Shown here: positions 18,513 to 30,122 of the stretch, piece by piece
How the letters are laid out: every line of letters begins with the position of its first letter
Position numbering within the stretch: the first letter of the stretch is position 1
From: Bacillus sanguinis
Lineage (GTDB): Bacteria > Bacillota > Bacilli > Bacillales > Bacillaceae_G
Direction of reading: 5' to 3'
Assembly (NCBI RefSeq): GCF_018332475.1
Contig: NZ_BOQB01000056.1
Span: 1-58,340, forward strand
DNA length: 58,340 bases
Made by a program: the position numbers and the translations under genes
Notes under the pieces: generated by a model
The model's database searches: none
The model's input: only the letters and a program-made list of their open reading frames with translations
What the model was told of the DNA's origin: nothing

Positions 18513-19205
18513 ATGGCTAAAAGAGGTAAAAAGTACGTAGAAGCTGCAAAGCTTGTTGATCGTGCAACTGCTTACTCTGCAACAGAAGCAGTAGAATTAG
18601 TAAAGAAAACAAACACAGCTAAATTTGATGCGACTGTAGAAGTTGCATTCCGTTTAGGTGTTGACCCTAAGAAAGCTGACCAACAAATCCGTGGTGCAGT
18701 TGTTCTTCCACACGGTACTGGTAAAGTACAACGTGTATTAGTATTCGCTAAAGGTGAAAAGGCTAAAGAAGCTGAAGCTGCTGGAGCTGACTTCGTAGGC
18801 GATGCTGATTACATCGGTAAAATCCAACAAGGTTGGTTCGATTTCGATGTAGTAGTAGCAACTCCTGACATGATGGGTGAAGTTGGTAAACTTGGTCGCG
18901 TATTAGGACCTAAAGGTTTAATGCCAAACCCTAAAACTGGAACAGTTACTTTCGATGTAACTAAAGCTGTTAACGAAATCAAAGCTGGTAAAGTTGAATA
19001 CCGCGTTGATAAAGCTGGTAACATCCACGTTCCAATCGGTAAAGTATCTTTCGAAGATGCTAAATTAGTAGAAAACTTCAGCACAATTGCTGACACTTTA
19101 CAAAAAGTTAAGCCAGCTGCTGCAAAAGGTACTTACATGAAGAACGTAACAGTTGCTTCTACAATGGGACCTGGCGTACGTGTAGACGTTTCTACGTTAG
19201 CGTAA
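18513..19205 (+). CDS. rplA: 50S ribosomal protein L1
   Basis: 230 aa. L1 builds the mobile L1 stalk at the E site and is a translational repressor of its own operon in studied bacteria. The conserved [16 protein letters not shown] block and the K-rich N-terminus are visible. GAGGAGG serves ATG 18513; upstream in-frame codons from 18426 would run through the leader hairpins and are rejected. Confidence 0.98.
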   Translation: MAKRGKKYVEAAKLVDRATAYSATEAVELVKKTNTAKFDATVEVAFRLGVDPKKADQQIRGAVVLPHGTGKVQRVLVFAKGEKAKEAEAAGADFVGDADYIGKIQQGWFDFDVVVATPDMMGEVGKLGRVLGPKGLMPNPKTGTVTFDVTKAVNEIKAGKVEYRVDKAGNIHVPIGKVSFEDAKLVENFSTIADTLQKVKPAAAKGTYMKNVTVASTMGPGVRVDVSTLA

Positions 19206-19215
19206 ATTTTGGAAG

Positions 19216-19244
19216 TTGACTTCATAAAGAAGTTTTTATATAAT
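19216..19244 (+). promoter_or_regulatory. rplJ-rplL promoter
   Basis: TTGACT (19216-19221), exact 17-bp spacer, TATAAT (19239-19244). It begins 10 bases after rplA ends. An imperfect hairpin ACTTC/GAAGT with TTTTTAT overlaps it and may weakly stop transcription coming from rplA. Confidence 0.85.
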
Positions 19245-19249
19245 CATTT

Positions 19250-19390
19250 ATGTTGTGAATTTAATTAGTGTACCGTAGACAGTAGGTGTCGATAGACTTA
19301 ATTTCCTACCTAGGTGTTAATATACGAAACGGAATTTTTTTCTGTGACTATATGCCTCCATGTCTACAAGTTGGGCATGGAGGTTTTTAG
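19250..19390 (+). promoter_or_regulatory. L10 leader of rplJ-rplL
   Basis: About 140 bases of structured leader between promoter and gene, in the place where Firmicutes carry the L10(L12)4-binding leader. It contains the CGTAGACAGTAGGTG and TTCCTACCTAGGTG segments, which can pair with each other (GTAGGT/ACCTA-type), and ends in the terminator at 19355-19388. Excess L10-L12 complex is expected to favour termination. Confidence 0.75.
19355..19388 (+). terminator. Attenuator terminator before rplJ
   Basis: CCTCCATGTC (19355-19364) pairs with GGCATGGAGG (19374-19383) with one wobble, followed by TTTTT. It lies 50 bases before the rplJ start. Confidence 0.85.
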
Positions 19391-19437
19391 TGCACTTTCG
19401 GTACATCTTCTATATAATCTACAGGAGGTGTAATAAC

Positions 19438-19938
19438 ATGAGCAAAGTAATCGAAACTAAACAACAAGTTGTAACTGAAATCGCGGACAAACTTCGCGCT
19501 AGTAAATCTACAATCGTTGTTGACTACCGTGGTTTAACAGTTTCTGAAGCAACAGAATTACGTAAGCAATTACGTGAAGCTGGCGTTGAGTTCAAAGTTT
19601 ACAAAAACTCTCTAACTCGTCGTGCTGCAGAGTCTGCTGAAATGGCTGAGTTAAATGAATTCTTAACAGGACCAAACGCAATCGCGTTCAGTAACGAGGA
19701 TGTAGTTGCTCCTGCGAAAGTATTAAACGACTTCGCTAAAGATCATGAAGCTTTAGAAATTAAAGCGGGCGTAATCGAAGGTAAACTTGTAACACTTGAT
19801 GAGGTTAAAGCTATCGCTACTCTTCCATCACGTGAAGGCTTACTTTCTATGCTTCTTAGCGTTCTTCAAGCTCCAATCCGTAACCTTGCACTTGCTACTA
19901 AAGCAGTTGCAGAACAAAAGGAAGAGCAAGGCGCTTAA
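19438..19938 (+). CDS. rplJ: 50S ribosomal protein L10
   Basis: 166 aa. L10 anchors L7/L12 dimers to 23S rRNA and, complexed with L12, represses its own mRNA. The N-terminal globular domain contains [19 protein letters not shown]; the C-terminal helix after about residue 130 carries the L12 docking segments. ACAGGAGG serves ATG 19438. It starts after the L10 leader and is followed by rplL 67 bases on. Confidence 0.98.
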   Translation: MSKVIETKQQVVTEIADKLRASKSTIVVDYRGLTVSEATELRKQLREAGVEFKVYKNSLTRRAAESAEMAELNEFLTGPNAIAFSNEDVVAPAKVLNDFAKDHEALEIKAGVIEGKLVTLDEVKAIATLPSREGLLSMLLSVLQAPIRNLALATKAVAEQKEEQGA

Positions 19939-20005
19939 TTTTTTAAAAGATAATTACGTATTATCGATAAAACAATACAAACCTATTTAAGGGAGGATAT
20001 TTACA

Positions 20006-20365
20006 ATGACTAAAGAACAAATCATTGAAGCAGTTAAATCTATGACTGTATTAGAACTTAACGACTTAGTAAAAGCTATCGAGGAAGAATTCGGCGTAAC
20101 TGCTGCTGCTCCTGTAGCTGTTGCTGGTGGCGCTGGAGAAGCTGCTGCTGAGAAAACTGAATTTGATGTGGAACTAACTAGCGCTGGTGCACAAAAAATC
20201 AAAGTTATCAAAGTTGTTCGTGAAATCACTGGTCTTGGCTTAAAAGAAGCTAAAGAATTAGTTGACAACACTCCAAAAGTAATCAAAGAAGCTGCTGCTA
20301 AAGAAGAAGCTGAAGAAATCAAAGCTAAACTTGAAGAAGTTGGCGCTGCTGTAGAAGTTAAGTAA
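20006..20365 (+). CDS. rplL: 50S ribosomal protein L7/L12
   Basis: 119 aa, acidic stalk protein that recruits EF-G and EF-Tu. N-terminal dimer domain (about 1-32), Ala/Gly-rich hinge (about 33-52), and globular C-terminal domain with [20 protein letters not shown], which contacts the factors. AGGGAGGA precedes ATG 20006. The strong terminator at 20383-20416 closes the transcript. Confidence 0.98.
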
Positions 20366-20382
20366 TTAACTTTTGATGCTTT

Positions 20383-20416
20383 AAAAAAAGCTCGCTCTCA
20401 TGCGAGCTTTTTTTTT
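20383..20416 (+). terminator. Terminator after rplL
   Basis: A-run, then GCTCGC (20390-20395), loop TCTCAT, GCGAGC (20402-20407), and nine Ts. Together with the A-run the stem extends by A-T pairs. It separates rplJL from ybxB-rpoBC. Confidence 0.92.
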
Positions 20417-20441
20417 AACTGTAAAGAAAAGAGGTGGCCAT

Positions 20442-21041
20442 ATGGCAGACCATTATTTTTCTAACGACCCTTCTAGTAAAAGTGATCGTAAGCGTTGGGA
20501 ATTTGCACTTCGTGGATCTCAATTTACTTTCTTATCTGACCGTGGGGTGTTCTCGAAAAACGAAGTGGACTTTGGTTCTCGTCTTTTAATTGAAGCGTTT
20601 CAAGTGCCGGATATTAAAGGTGATATATTAGACGTAGGTTGTGGATATGGACCGATTGGTTTATCGTTGGCGAAAGAGTTTCAAGACCGTAAAGTTCACA
20701 TGGTGGATGTGAATGAAAGGGCGCTTGAGCTTGCAAAAGAAAATGCCGCTAACAATAGAATTGGAAATGTACACATTTTTCAAAGTAGCGTCTATGAAAA
20801 TGTAGATGGTACGTATGCTGCTATTCTATCTAATCCTCCAATTCGTGCAGGTAAAGATATCGTGCATGAGATTTTAGAAAAGGCTGTAGAGTATTTAGTT
20901 CCAGGTGGAGAGTTGTGGATTGTTATTCAAAAGAAGCAAGGTGCACCATCTGCGCTGAAGAAATTAGAAGAAGTATTTTCCGAAGTCGAAGTTGTAGAAA
21001 AGAAAAAAGGATATTATATCATAAAATCAAAAAAACGTTGA
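20442..21041 (+). CDS. ybxB: Class I SAM-dependent methyltransferase YbxB (RsmC-like)
   Basis: 199 aa. It carries SAM-binding motif I DVGCGYGPIGLSL and the substrate motif SNPPIRAGK, like the catalytic domain of 16S rRNA guanine methyltransferases RsmC/RlmG (NPPF). Methylation of rRNA guanine N2 is inferred; the exact target is unknown. AAGAGGTGG serves ATG 20442; the in-frame upstream start at 20400 overlaps the rplL terminator. Conserved between rplL and rpoB in Bacillus. Confidence 0.92.
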   Translation: MADHYFSNDPSSKSDRKRWEFALRGSQFTFLSDRGVFSKNEVDFGSRLLIEAFQVPDIKGDILDVGCGYGPIGLSLAKEFQDRKVHMVDVNERALELAKENAANNRIGNVHIFQSSVYENVDGTYAAILSNPPIRAGKDIVHEILEKAVEYLVPGGELWIVIQKKQGAPSALKKLEEVFSEVEVVEKKKGYYIIKSKKR

Positions 21042-21164
21042 CGGTTATTTTTGGCTATGTTAACATTATACAATGCCAATATATGATTTTCTGCGTTGAG
21101 AAAGATGTATATTTTTGTTTCTCTTGGAAAAGATAGTAAAATCAGCAGATTATGAAACAGAATG

Positions 21165-21198
21165 ATGGTTTTCTTATAGAAGCCATTTTTCTTTTTTG
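21165..21198 (+). terminator. Possible terminator upstream of rpoB
   Basis: ATGGTTT (21165-21171) pairs with AAGCCAT (21180-21186) with one G-U pair, followed by TTTTCTTTTTT. It would end ybxB transcription or attenuate rpoB. Confidence 0.5.
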
Positions 21199-21278
21199 AG
21201 CAGGTAGAAAGACTCAACGTATTTATCTTTAAGAGAAAAAGACTACGCTAATAGCAGTAGTTGTATTTATTTGTGATT

Positions 21279-21307
21279 TTGCACAAATTTTTTTGTGCAT
21301 TTATAAT
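21279..21307 (+). promoter_or_regulatory. rpoB-proximal promoter with a palindromic spacer
   Basis: TTGCAC (21279-21284), 17-bp spacer, TATAAT (21302-21307). The spacer holds an inverted repeat TGCACAAA (21280-21287) / TTTGTGCA (21292-21299) around TTTT. If used, the RNA would start near 21314 with a 5' leader of about 19 bases. Further upstream a weaker TTGACG (21038-21043)/TAACAT (21061-21066) pair is possible. The remaining bases of 21042-21332 hold no gene. Confidence 0.6.
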
Positions 21308-21332
21308 ACTCATGATTTGAGGGGTGAAGCAG

Positions 21333-24300
21333 TTGACAGGTCAACTAGTTCAATACGGACGCCACCGCCAACGAAGAAGTTATGCCCGTATTAGTGAAGT
21401 ATTAGAGTTACCAAATCTTATCGAAATTCAAACCTCTTCTTATCAGTGGTTTCTTGATGAGGGTTTGCGAGAAATGTTCCAAGACATTTCTCCGATTGAA
21501 GACTTTACGGGAAATCTATCGCTTGAATTTATCGACTACAGCTTAGGTGAACCTAAATACTCTGTAGACGAATGCAAAGAGCGTGATGTGACGTATGCAG
21601 CACCACTTCGTGTAAAAGTGCGTCTAATCAACAAGGAAACTGGTGAAGTAAAAGAACAAGATGTGTTCATGGGAGATTTCCCACTCATGACAGAGACTGG
21701 AACATTCGTAATTAACGGTGCAGAACGTGTTATCGTTTCCCAGTTAGTTCGCTCTCCAAGCGTATACTATAGTGGCAAAGTGGATAAAAACGGAAAACGT
21801 GGTTTTACTGCTACTGTAATTCCAAACCGCGGAGCTTGGTTAGAGTATGAGACAGATGCTAAGGATGTTGTATATGTGCGTATTGACCGTACGCGTAAAC
21901 TTCCTGTAACTGTTTTGTTACGCGCATTAGGGTTTGGCTCTGATCAAGAAATCACCGAGCTTTTAGGTGATAACGAATACTTAAGCAACACATTAGAAAA
22001 AGACAACACAGATAGCACAGAAAAAGCATTGCTTGAAATTTATGAGCGTCTACGTCCTGGTGAACCACCAACAGTAGAAAATGCTAAGAGCTTACTTGTG
22101 TCTCGTTTCTTCGATCCAAAGCGCTACGATTTAGCAAATGTAGGTCGCTACAAGATCAACAAGAAGTTACACATTAAAAACAGATTGTTTAATCAACGTT
22201 TAGCTGAAACATTAGTGGATCCAGAAACTGGTGAAATTTTAGCGGCAGAAGGAACAATCTTAGATCGTCGTACACTTGATCGCATTTTACCTTACTTAGA
22301 GAAGAACATTGGATTCAAAACAGCGAAACCAATGGGTGGAGTGGTAGAAGGCGATGTTGAGCTGCAATCTATTAAGATTTATGCTCCTGAGTCAGAAGGC
22401 GAGCGCGTAATTAACGTAATTGGTAATGCGAATATTACTCGTGATGTAAAACACATCACACCAGGTGATATCCTTGCTTCTATCAGTTACTTCTTCAACC
22501 TACTATACAAAGTAGGGGATACAGATGATATCGACCACTTAGGAAACCGTCGTCTGCGTTCTGTTGGAGAACTATTACAAAATCAATTCCGTATCGGTCT
22601 TTCTCGTATGGAACGTGTTGTTCGTGAGAGAATGTCGATCCAAGATACAAATGCAATTACACCACAGGCACTAATTAATATTCGTCCTGTTATTGCATCT
22701 ATTAAAGAGTTCTTCGGAAGTTCTCAGTTATCTCAGTTCATGGACCAAACAAACCCATTAGCAGAGTTAACTCACAAACGAAGACTATCTGCATTAGGAC
22801 CCGGTGGTTTAACGCGTGAGCGCGCAGGCTTTGAAGTGCGTGACGTTCATTACTCTCACTATGGTCGTATGTGTCCGATTGAAACGCCAGAGGGACCAAA
22901 CATCGGTTTGATTAACTCATTATCTTCGTTCGCGAAAGTAAATGAGTTTGGTTTCATTGAAACACCATACCGTCGTGTTGACCCAGAAACTGGTCTTGTA
23001 ACAGGGCAGGTTGATTACTTAACGGCAGATGAAGAAGATAACTATGTTGTAGCCCAAGCGAATATGAAATTATCTGATGAAGGTGAATTCCTAAGTGAAG
23101 ATATCGTAGCTCGTTTCCGTGGTGAAAACATTGTCACAAATAAAGAACGCATCGACTACATGGATGTATCTCCAAAGCAAGTAGTATCGGCAGCGACAGC
23201 TTGTATTCCGTTCTTAGAAAACGATGACTCTAACCGCGCACTTATGGGAGCGAACATGCAACGTCAGGCGGTTCCGTTAATGAATCCGGAATCTCCGATT
23301 GTAGGTACAGGTATGGAGTACGTATCAGCAAAAGATTCAGGTGCTGCAGTAATCTGTAAACACCCTGGTGTTGTTGAACGCGTAGAAGCACGTGAAGTTT
23401 GGGTACGTCGCTATGTAGAAGTTGACGGTCAAACAGTAAAAGGCGATTTAGATCGCTACAAAATGCAAAAATTCATTCGTTCTAACCAAGGAACTTGTTA
23501 CAACCAACGTCCAATCGTAAGTGTTGGAAATGAAGTTGTAAAAGGTGAAATCCTTGCGGATGGTCCTTCTATGGAATTAGGTGAACTAGCACTTGGACGT
23601 AACGTGCTTGTTGGCTTCATGACTTGGGACGGTTATAACTACGAGGATGCGATTATCATGAGTGAGCGCCTTGTAAAAGATGATGTGTACACTTCTATTC
23701 ATATTGAAGAATATGAGTCAGAAGCTCGTGATACGAAGCTTGGACCAGAAGAAATTACACGTGACATTCCAAACGTTGGGGAAGACGCATTACGTAACCT
23801 TGACGAGCGCGGTATCATTCGCGTTGGTGCAGAAGTAAAAGATGGAGATTTACTTGTTGGTAAAGTAACACCTAAAGGTGTAACAGAATTAACAGCTGAA
23901 GAACGTCTATTACATGCTATCTTTGGCGAAAAAGCACGTGAAGTACGTGATACATCACTACGTGTACCACATGGTGGTGGCGGTATTATCTTAGACGTAA
24001 AAGTATTCAACCGTGAAGATGGCGATGAATTGCCACCAGGCGTGAATCAACTTGTACGTGCATATATCGTTCAAAAACGTAAAATTTCTGAAGGTGACAA
24101 AATGGCCGGACGTCACGGTAACAAAGGTGTTATCTCTCGTATTTTACCAGAAGAAGATATGCCTTACTTACCAGACGGTACGCCAATCGATATCATGTTA
24201 AACCCATTAGGGGTACCATCTCGTATGAATATCGGTCAGGTATTAGAGCTTCATCTTGGTATGGCAGCAAGATACCTTGGCATTCACATTGCAACACCAG

Positions 24301-24866
24301 TATTCGATGGTGCTCGTGAGGAAGATGTTTGGGGCACGATTGAAGAAGCTGGTATGGCAAATGACGCGAAAACAATCCTGTATGACGGACGTACTGGTGA
24401 ACCATTCGATAACCGCGTATCTGTTGGTGTCATGTATATGATTAAACTTGCGCACATGGTTGACGATAAACTTCATGCTCGTTCTACTGGACCATACTCA
24501 CTTGTAACGCAGCAGCCTCTTGGAGGTAAAGCTCAGTTCGGTGGACAGCGTTTCGGTGAGATGGAGGTTTGGGCACTTGAAGCTTACGGTGCTGCTTATA
24601 CTCTTCAAGAAATCTTAACAGTGAAGTCTGATGATGTTGTTGGACGTGTTAAGACGTATGAAGCAATTGTTAAAGGCGAAAATGTTCCAGAACCAGGCGT
24701 TCCTGAATCATTCAAAGTATTGATTAAAGAGCTGCAAAGTTTAGGTATGGACGTTAAAATGATGTCTAGCGACGATACAGAAATTGAAATGCGTGATACG
24801 GAAGATGACGATGATCATCAATCAGCAGATAAATTGAATGTCGAAGTTGAGACAACTAAGGAATAA
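21333..24866 (+). CDS. rpoB: DNA-directed RNA polymerase subunit beta
   Basis: 1177 aa. With beta' it forms the active site. Start is TTG 21333, giving the conserved M(L)[17 protein letters not shown]-terminus, with GAGGGGTG (21319-21326) as ribosome binding site; the in-frame GTG at 21324 lies inside that site. The rifampicin-binding cluster (462-488) reads as wild type: Q468, D471, H481, R484 and S486 are present, so no classical resistance change is seen. The acidic C-terminal tail ([12 protein letters not shown]) is Bacillus-like. rpoC follows after 37 bases. Confidence 0.99.
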   Translation: MTGQLVQYGRHRQRRSYARISEVLELPNLIEIQTSSYQWFLDEGLREMFQDISPIEDFTGNLSLEFIDYSLGEPKYSVDECKERDVTYAAPLRVKVRLINKETGEVKEQDVFMGDFPLMTETGTFVINGAERVIVSQLVRSPSVYYSGKVDKNGKRGFTATVIPNRGAWLEYETDAKDVVYVRIDRTRKLPVTVLLRALGFGSDQEITELLGDNEYLSNTLEKDNTDSTEKALLEIYERLRPGEPPTVENAKSLLVSRFFDPKRYDLANVGRYKINKKLHIKNRLFNQRLAETLVDPETGEILAAEGTILDRRTLDRILPYLEKNIGFKTAKPMGGVVEGDVELQSIKIYAPESEGERVINVIGNANITRDVKHITPGDILASISYFFNLLYKVGDTDDIDHLGNRRLRSVGELLQNQFRIGLSRMERVVRERMSIQDTNAITPQALINIRPVIASIKEFFGSSQLSQFMDQTNPLAELTHKRRLSALGPGGLTRERAGFEVRDVHYSHYGRMCPIETPEGPNIGLINSLSSFAKVNEFGFIETPYRRVDPETGLVTGQVDYLTADEEDNYVVAQANMKLSDEGEFLSEDIVARFRGENIVTNKERIDYMDVSPKQVVSAATACIPFLENDDSNRALMGANMQRQAVPLMNPESPIVGTGMEYVSAKDSGAAVICKHPGVVERVEAREVWVRRYVEVDGQTVKGDLDRYKMQKFIRSNQGTCYNQRPIVSVGNEVVKGEILADGPSMELGELALGRNVLVGFMTWDGYNYEDAIIMSERLVKDDVYTSIHIEEYESEARDTKLGPEEITRDIPNVGEDALRNLDERGIIRVGAEVKDGDLLVGKVTPKGVTELTAEERLLHAIFGEKAREVRDTSLRVPHGGGGIILDVKVFNREDGDELPPGVNQLVRAYIVQKRKISEGDKMAGRHGNKGVISRILPEEDMPYLPDGTPIDIMLNPLGVPSRMNIGQVLELHLGMAARYLGIHIATPVFDGAREEDVWGTIEEAGMANDAKTILYDGRTGEPFDNRVSVGVMYMIKLAHMVDDKLHARSTGPYSLVTQQPLGGKAQFGGQRFGEMEVWALEAYGAAYTLQEILTVKSDDVVGRVKTYEAIVKGENVPEPGVPESFKVLIKELQSLGMDVKMMSSDDTEIEMRDTEDDDDHQSADKLNVEVETTKE

Positions 24867-24903
24867 TTGGGATAACCTGTAGACTAAAAGGGAGGTAGGC
24901 CCC

Positions 24904-27900
24904 TTGATAGATGTAAATAACTTTGAATATATGAAGATTGGACTTGCTTCACCTGACAAGATTCGTTCTTGGTCATACGGTGAAGTTAAGAAACCAGAAA
25001 CAATTAACTATCGTACGTTAAAGCCTGAAAAAGATGGCTTGTTCTGTGAGCGTATTTTCGGACCACAAAAGGACTGGGAATGTCATTGCGGAAAATACAA
25101 ACGTGTACGTTATAAAGGTGTAGTTTGTGATCGATGTGGCGTTGAAGTAACGCGTGCAAAAGTACGTCGTGAACGTATGGGTCATATCGAATTAGCTGCT
25201 CCTGTATCTCATATTTGGTATTTCAAAGGTATCCCGAGCCGCATGGGACTTGTCTTAGACATGTCCCCTCGCGCGCTTGAAGAAGTAATTTATTTCGCTT
25301 CTTATGTTGTAACAGAAAGTGGAGATACACCACTTGATAAGAAGCAATTACTTTCTGAAAAAGAATACCGTGCATATCGTGATCGATATGGTAGCACATT
25401 CCAAGCTGCTATGGGTGCAGAGGCGATTAAAAAGCTATTACAAGACATCGATTTAGATAAAGAAGTAGACTTCTTAAAAGAAGAATTAAAAACAGCACAA
25501 GGACAACGCCGTACTCGTGCTATTAAACGTCTAGAAGTATTAGAAGCATTCCGTAACTCTGGAAATGAGCCATCTTGGATGATCTTAGATGTTCTACCAG
25601 TAATCCCACCAGAACTACGCCCAATGGTACAGTTAGATGGTGGACGTTTTGCTACTTCTGACTTAAACGACTTATACCGTCGTGTAATTAACCGTAACAA
25701 CCGTTTAAAACGTCTATTGGACTTAGGTGCACCAAGCATCATCGTTCAAAACGAAAAACGTATGTTACAAGAAGCTGTAGACGCATTAATCGATAATGGT
25801 CGTCGTGGCCGTCCAGTAACTGGACCAGGTAACCGTCCATTAAAATCACTATCTCACATGCTTAAAGGTAAACAAGGACGTTTCCGTCAAAACTTATTAG
25901 GTAAACGTGTTGACTACTCTGGCCGTTCTGTAATCGTTGTAGGACCGAACTTAAAGATGTATCAATGTGGATTACCGAAAGAGATGGCGCTTGAACTGTT
26001 CAAACCTTTCGTAATGAAAGAGTTAGTTGAAAAAGGATTAGCACACAACATTAAGAGTGCGAAACGTAAAATCGAGCGTGTACAACCTGAAGTTTGGGAC
26101 GTTTTAGAATCTGTGATTAAAGAACATCCAGTACTTCTAAACCGCGCACCAACACTTCACCGTCTTGGTATCCAGGCGTTTGAACCTACATTAGTAGAAG
26201 GTCGCGCAATCCGTCTTCACCCACTTGTATGTACTGCATACAACGCGGACTTTGACGGTGACCAAATGGCGGTTCACGTTCCGTTATCATCAGAGGCACA
26301 AGCAGAAGCTCGTATTCTAATGTTAGCGGCACAAAACATCTTGAACCCGAAAGACGGTAAACCAGTTGTTACTCCATCTCAGGATATGGTATTAGGTAAC
26401 TACTACTTAACACTTGAGCGTGAGGGTGCAATCGGTGAAGGTATGGTCTTCAAAGATGCAAACGAAGCAATACTTGCATACCAAAATGGATATGTACATC
26501 TGCACACACGTGTGGCAGTTGCTGCAAGTTCAGTAAATAATGTAACGTTTACTGAAGAGCAAAAGGGTAAGCTTCTATTAACAACAGTTGGTAAATTAAT
26601 ATTTAACGAAATCTTACCAGAGTCGTTCCCTTATATTAATGAACCAACAAACTCAAACCTTGAAAAAGAAACACCAGCGAAATATTTCGTTGAAAAAGGT
26701 GCGAACATTAAAGAAATTATTGCTAGTCGCGAAGAAGTGGCGCCATTTAGTAAGAAAATCCTTGGTAACATCATTGCGGAAGTGTTTAAACGTTTCAAAA
26801 TTACAGAAACGTCTCGCATGCTTGACCGTATGAAAAACTTAGGATTCAAATACTCTACAAAAGCTGGTATTACAGTTGGGGTATCTGACATTCTTGTATT
26901 AGGCGAAAAAGATGAAATTCTCCACGAAGCACAAGCAAAAGTAGATAATGTAATTAAACAATTCCGTCGCGGTTTAATCACGGAAGAAGAACGTTACGAT
27001 CGCGTTATCTCTATTTGGAGTAATGCAAAAGATGTTATTCAAGGAAAACTGATGAAGTCCCTGAATAAGCGCAATCCAATCTTCATGATGAGTGATTCCG
27101 GTGCCCGTGGTAACGCATCGAACTTTACTCAGCTTGCTGGTATGCGTGGTCTGATGGCCAATCCATCTGGTCGTATCATCGAACTTCCAATCAAATCAAG
27201 TTTCCGTGAAGGTTTAACAGTACTTGAGTACTTCATCTCTACGCATGGTGCGCGTAAAGGTCTTGCCGATACAGCACTGAAAACTGCCGATTCTGGTTAC
27301 TTAACACGTCGTCTTGTTGACGTTGCACAAGATGTAATTGTTCGTGAAGATGATTGTGGAACAGATCGTGGTTTATTAATTGGTGCGATTAAAGAGGGTA
27401 ATGAAGTTATCGAGTCATTATATGATCGTCTTGTTGGACGTTTTGCACGAAAAACTGTAAAACATCCTGAAACAGGTGAAGTATTAGTTGCTGAAAATCA
27501 ATTAATTACTGAAGATATCGCTCATATCGTTGAAAATTCGGGTGTTGAAACTGTAAACATTCGTTCAGCATTCACGTGTAACACTCGCCACGGTGTATGT
27601 AAGAAGTGTTACGGTCGTAACTTAGCAACTGGAACAGACGTAGAAGTAGGAGAAGCGGTAGGTATTATCGCAGCTCAATCTATCGGTGAGCCAGGTACAC
27701 AGTTAACGATGCGTACATTCCATACAGGTGGGGTTGCCGGAGACGATATCACACAAGGTTTACCTCGTATCCAAGAGATCTTCGAAGCTCGTAATCCGAA
27801 AGGTCAGGCAGTTATCAGTGAAATCGACGGTGTTATCGCAGCGATCAACGATGTTAAAGATCGCCAGGAAGTAGTAGTACAAGGTGAAGTTGAAGCTCGT

Positions 27901-28515
27901 ACGTATGCTATTCCTTACGGTGCTCGTCTGAAAGTAATTCCAGGACAGCAAATTAGCCACGGTAAAGAGTTAACAGAAGGTTCTATTGATCCGAAAGAAT
28001 TATTAAAAGTAACGGACATTACGGCAGTTCAAGAATACTTATTACGTGAAGTTCAAAAAGTATACCGTATGCAAGGGGTAGAAATTGGTGACAAACACGT
28101 AGAAGTAATGGTACGCCAAATGTTACGTAAAGTTCGTGTGAGTGATGCGGGTGAAACAGATGTATTACCAGGAACATTACTAGATATCCATCAGTTTACT
28201 GATGCGAATGCGAAGGTGTTACTGCAAGGTAAACAACCAGCAACAGCTAGACCTGTTCTACTTGGTATTACAAAAGCTTCACTTGAAACAGATTCATTCT
28301 TATCTGCAGCATCGTTCCAAGAAACAACTCGTGTCTTAACTGATGCAGCAATTAAGGGTAAACGCGATGAGCTTCTAGGATTGAAAGAAAATGTTATTAT
28401 CGGTAAGCTTGTTCCAGCCGGAACAGGTATGAATCGTTATCGCAAAGTGGATCTTGTAAAAACAACACAAGATGACATGAATGTAGAAAACGATGAAGTT
28501 TATGTGGAACAGTAA
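24904..28515 (+). CDS. rpoC: DNA-directed RNA polymerase subunit beta'
   Basis: 1203 aa. It holds the catalytic magnesium motif NADFDGD (447-453). The N-terminal zinc-binding domain is seen as [20 protein letters not shown], a second zinc cluster as [15 protein letters not shown], and the trigger-loop region around [16 protein letters not shown]. It starts at TTG 24904 after GGGAGGTAGG. Forms one transcription unit with rpoB. Confidence 0.99.
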   Translation: MIDVNNFEYMKIGLASPDKIRSWSYGEVKKPETINYRTLKPEKDGLFCERIFGPQKDWECHCGKYKRVRYKGVVCDRCGVEVTRAKVRRERMGHIELAAPVSHIWYFKGIPSRMGLVLDMSPRALEEVIYFASYVVTESGDTPLDKKQLLSEKEYRAYRDRYGSTFQAAMGAEAIKKLLQDIDLDKEVDFLKEELKTAQGQRRTRAIKRLEVLEAFRNSGNEPSWMILDVLPVIPPELRPMVQLDGGRFATSDLNDLYRRVINRNNRLKRLLDLGAPSIIVQNEKRMLQEAVDALIDNGRRGRPVTGPGNRPLKSLSHMLKGKQGRFRQNLLGKRVDYSGRSVIVVGPNLKMYQCGLPKEMALELFKPFVMKELVEKGLAHNIKSAKRKIERVQPEVWDVLESVIKEHPVLLNRAPTLHRLGIQAFEPTLVEGRAIRLHPLVCTAYNADFDGDQMAVHVPLSSEAQAEARILMLAAQNILNPKDGKPVVTPSQDMVLGNYYLTLEREGAIGEGMVFKDANEAILAYQNGYVHLHTRVAVAASSVNNVTFTEEQKGKLLLTTVGKLIFNEILPESFPYINEPTNSNLEKETPAKYFVEKGANIKEIIASREEVAPFSKKILGNIIAEVFKRFKITETSRMLDRMKNLGFKYSTKAGITVGVSDILVLGEKDEILHEAQAKVDNVIKQFRRGLITEEERYDRVISIWSNAKDVIQGKLMKSLNKRNPIFMMSDSGARGNASNFTQLAGMRGLMANPSGRIIELPIKSSFREGLTVLEYFISTHGARKGLADTALKTADSGYLTRRLVDVAQDVIVREDDCGTDRGLLIGAIKEGNEVIESLYDRLVGRFARKTVKHPETGEVLVAENQLITEDIAHIVENSGVETVNIRSAFTCNTRHGVCKKCYGRNLATGTDVEVGEAVGIIAAQSIGEPGTQLTMRTFHTGGVAGDDITQGLPRIQEIFEARNPKGQAVISEIDGVIAAINDVKDRQEVVVQGEVEARTYAIPYGARLKVIPGQQISHGKELTEGSIDPKELLKVTDITAVQEYLLREVQKVYRMQGVEIGDKHVEVMVRQMLRKVRVSDAGETDVLPGTLLDIHQFTDANAKVLLQGKQPATARPVLLGITKASLETDSFLSAASFQETTRVLTDAAIKGKRDELLGLKENVIIGKLVPAGTGMNRYRKVDLVKTTQDDMNVENDEVYVEQ

Positions 28516-28557
28516 AATTTTCCGTCGTAAATTTTGTATAAAAACAGTTAATCCTAG

Positions 28558-28587
28558 TTGACATTGTATGAGTCAAAATGTTACTAT
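28558..28587 (+). promoter_or_regulatory. rplGB-rpsL promoter candidate (extended -10)
   Basis: TTGACA (28558-28563), 18-bp spacer, TACTAT (28582-28587) with TG at 28579-28580. It lies 41 bases before rplGB and 42 bases after the rpoC stop. Confidence 0.65.
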
Positions 28588-28628
28588 AAGCAAGGTTGCT
28601 CCTGAACGATGCTTTGGAGGATATTTAT

Positions 28629-28877
28629 ATGTCTTATCAAAAAGTGTCAAATGCTGAAAATGTAGTCGTTGGTCATAAACGCACATTGGAGGCAATCAAA
28701 AATGGTATAGTTAAAGAAGTTGTCATTGCGGAAGATGCTGATATGCGGTTAACCCATATTATCATTCGTACTGCATTGCAACATAACATACCCATAACCA
28801 AAGTTGAATCAGTTCGTGAACTTGGAAAAGTTTCGGGGATTCAAGTGGGAGCTTCAGCAATAGGAATAATAAGTTAA
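28629..28877 (+). CDS. rplGB: L7Ae-family kink-turn RNA-binding protein RplGB (YbxF)
   Basis: 82 aa, L7Ae/L30e/S12e fold. In B. subtilis it binds kink-turn RNA and associates with ribosomes during growth. The core GHKRTLEAIKNGIVKEVVIAED and the NIPITKVESVRELGK segment match the family. TTGGAGG serves ATG 28629; the longer frame from 28596 has no such site. First gene of the rplGB-rpsL-rpsG-fusA-tuf group. Confidence 0.93.
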   Translation: MSYQKVSNAENVVVGHKRTLEAIKNGIVKEVVIAEDADMRLTHIIIRTALQHNIPITKVESVRELGKVSGIQVGASAIGIIS

Positions 28878-28891
28878 AACTGTTTTTGTGA

Positions 28892-28911
28892 GGAGAGAGC
28901 ATTTGCTCTCC
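28892..28911 (+). other. Hairpin in the rplGB-rpsL gap
   Basis: GGAGAGAGC ... GCTCTCC around ATTT (either GAGAGC/GCTCTC with a tetraloop or GGAGAG/CTCTCC). No U-tract follows, so this is not a standard terminator. A similar hairpin follows rpsG. Confidence 0.6.
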
Positions 28912-28991
28912 CTTGCAAAAACTTTGTTTTCAACTAATAATGAACCACCTGGATATGTGGTCATACAAACATGCGAAGGGAGGATAATCAA

Positions 28992-29414
28992 ATGCCTACT
29001 ATTAACCAATTAGTGAGAAATGGTCGTACTGATAAAGTATGGAAATCTAAATCACCTGCGTTAAACAAAGGGTTCAACTCTTTAAAGAAAAAATCAACTG
29101 ATATCTCTGCACCTCAAAAACGTGGTGTATGTACTCGTGTTGGTACAATGACTCCAAAGAAACCTAACTCAGCGTTACGTAAATACGCTCGTGTACGTTT
29201 AACAAACGGTATCGAGGTTACAGCTTACATCCCAGGTATCGGTCATAACCTACAAGAGCATAGCGTAGTATTAATTCGCGGTGGTCGTGTAAAGGATTTA
29301 CCGGGGGTACGTTACCACATCGTTCGTGGTGCGCTTGACACAGCTGGTGTTGACAAACGTATGCAAGGACGTTCTAAATATGGTACTAAGAGACCAAAAC
29401 CTGCTAAAAAATAA
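28992..29414 (+). CDS. rpsL: 30S ribosomal protein S12
   Basis: 140 aa. S12 lines the decoding centre. The streptomycin-site loop [11 protein letters not shown] shows K56 and K57 intact, and the second loop [12 protein letters not shown] is also normal, so it reads as streptomycin-sensitive. GAAGGGAGGA serves ATG 28992. A long-standing pair with rpsG downstream. Confidence 0.98.
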   Translation: MPTINQLVRNGRTDKVWKSKSPALNKGFNSLKKKSTDISAPQKRGVCTRVGTMTPKKPNSALRKYARVRLTNGIEVTAYIPGIGHNLQEHSVVLIRGGRVKDLPGVRYHIVRGALDTAGVDKRMQGRSKYGTKRPKPAKK

Positions 29415-29428
29415 TAACTTTAAAATGA

Positions 29429-29914
<486 letters not shown>

Positions 29915-29972
29915 GATTCAACGTAAAATAAATGTAAGCATAAACCGCTTTATTTGTCGCTTATGGAAGTGT

Positions 29973-29993
29973 GGAGAGGGAGAATGCCTCTCC
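29973..29993 (+). other. Hairpin after rpsG
   Basis: GGAGAGG (29973-29979), loop GAGAATG, CCTCTCC (29987-29993), followed by CTTTCG. The U-tract is poor. Shares the CTCTCCCTT 3' side with the hairpin before rpsL. Confidence 0.6.
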
Positions 29994-30029
29994 CTTTCGT
30001 TGGGCGCTCGTTTTACATAATGAGAGTAC

Positions 30030-30059
30030 TGGACATACTGACATGTGTAACAATATAAA
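30030..30059 (+). promoter_or_regulatory. fusA-tuf promoter candidate
   Basis: TGGACA (30030-30035), 18-bp spacer, TATAAA (30054-30059). It lies in the 208-base rpsG-fusA gap, which otherwise holds the hairpin at 29973 and no gene. Confidence 0.45.
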
Positions 30060-30122
30060 GTGGCTTTTTTGCTACTTAAAATAAAAAAATCCAATCCATA
30101 TATGGAAGGAGCAAGACACCAA

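Noticed and set aside
25302-25742. Open frame of 146 codons on the minus strand inside rpoC
   Set aside because: Lies wholly inside a conserved gene in a third-position-driven shadow frame; no ribosome binding site, no recognisable protein.
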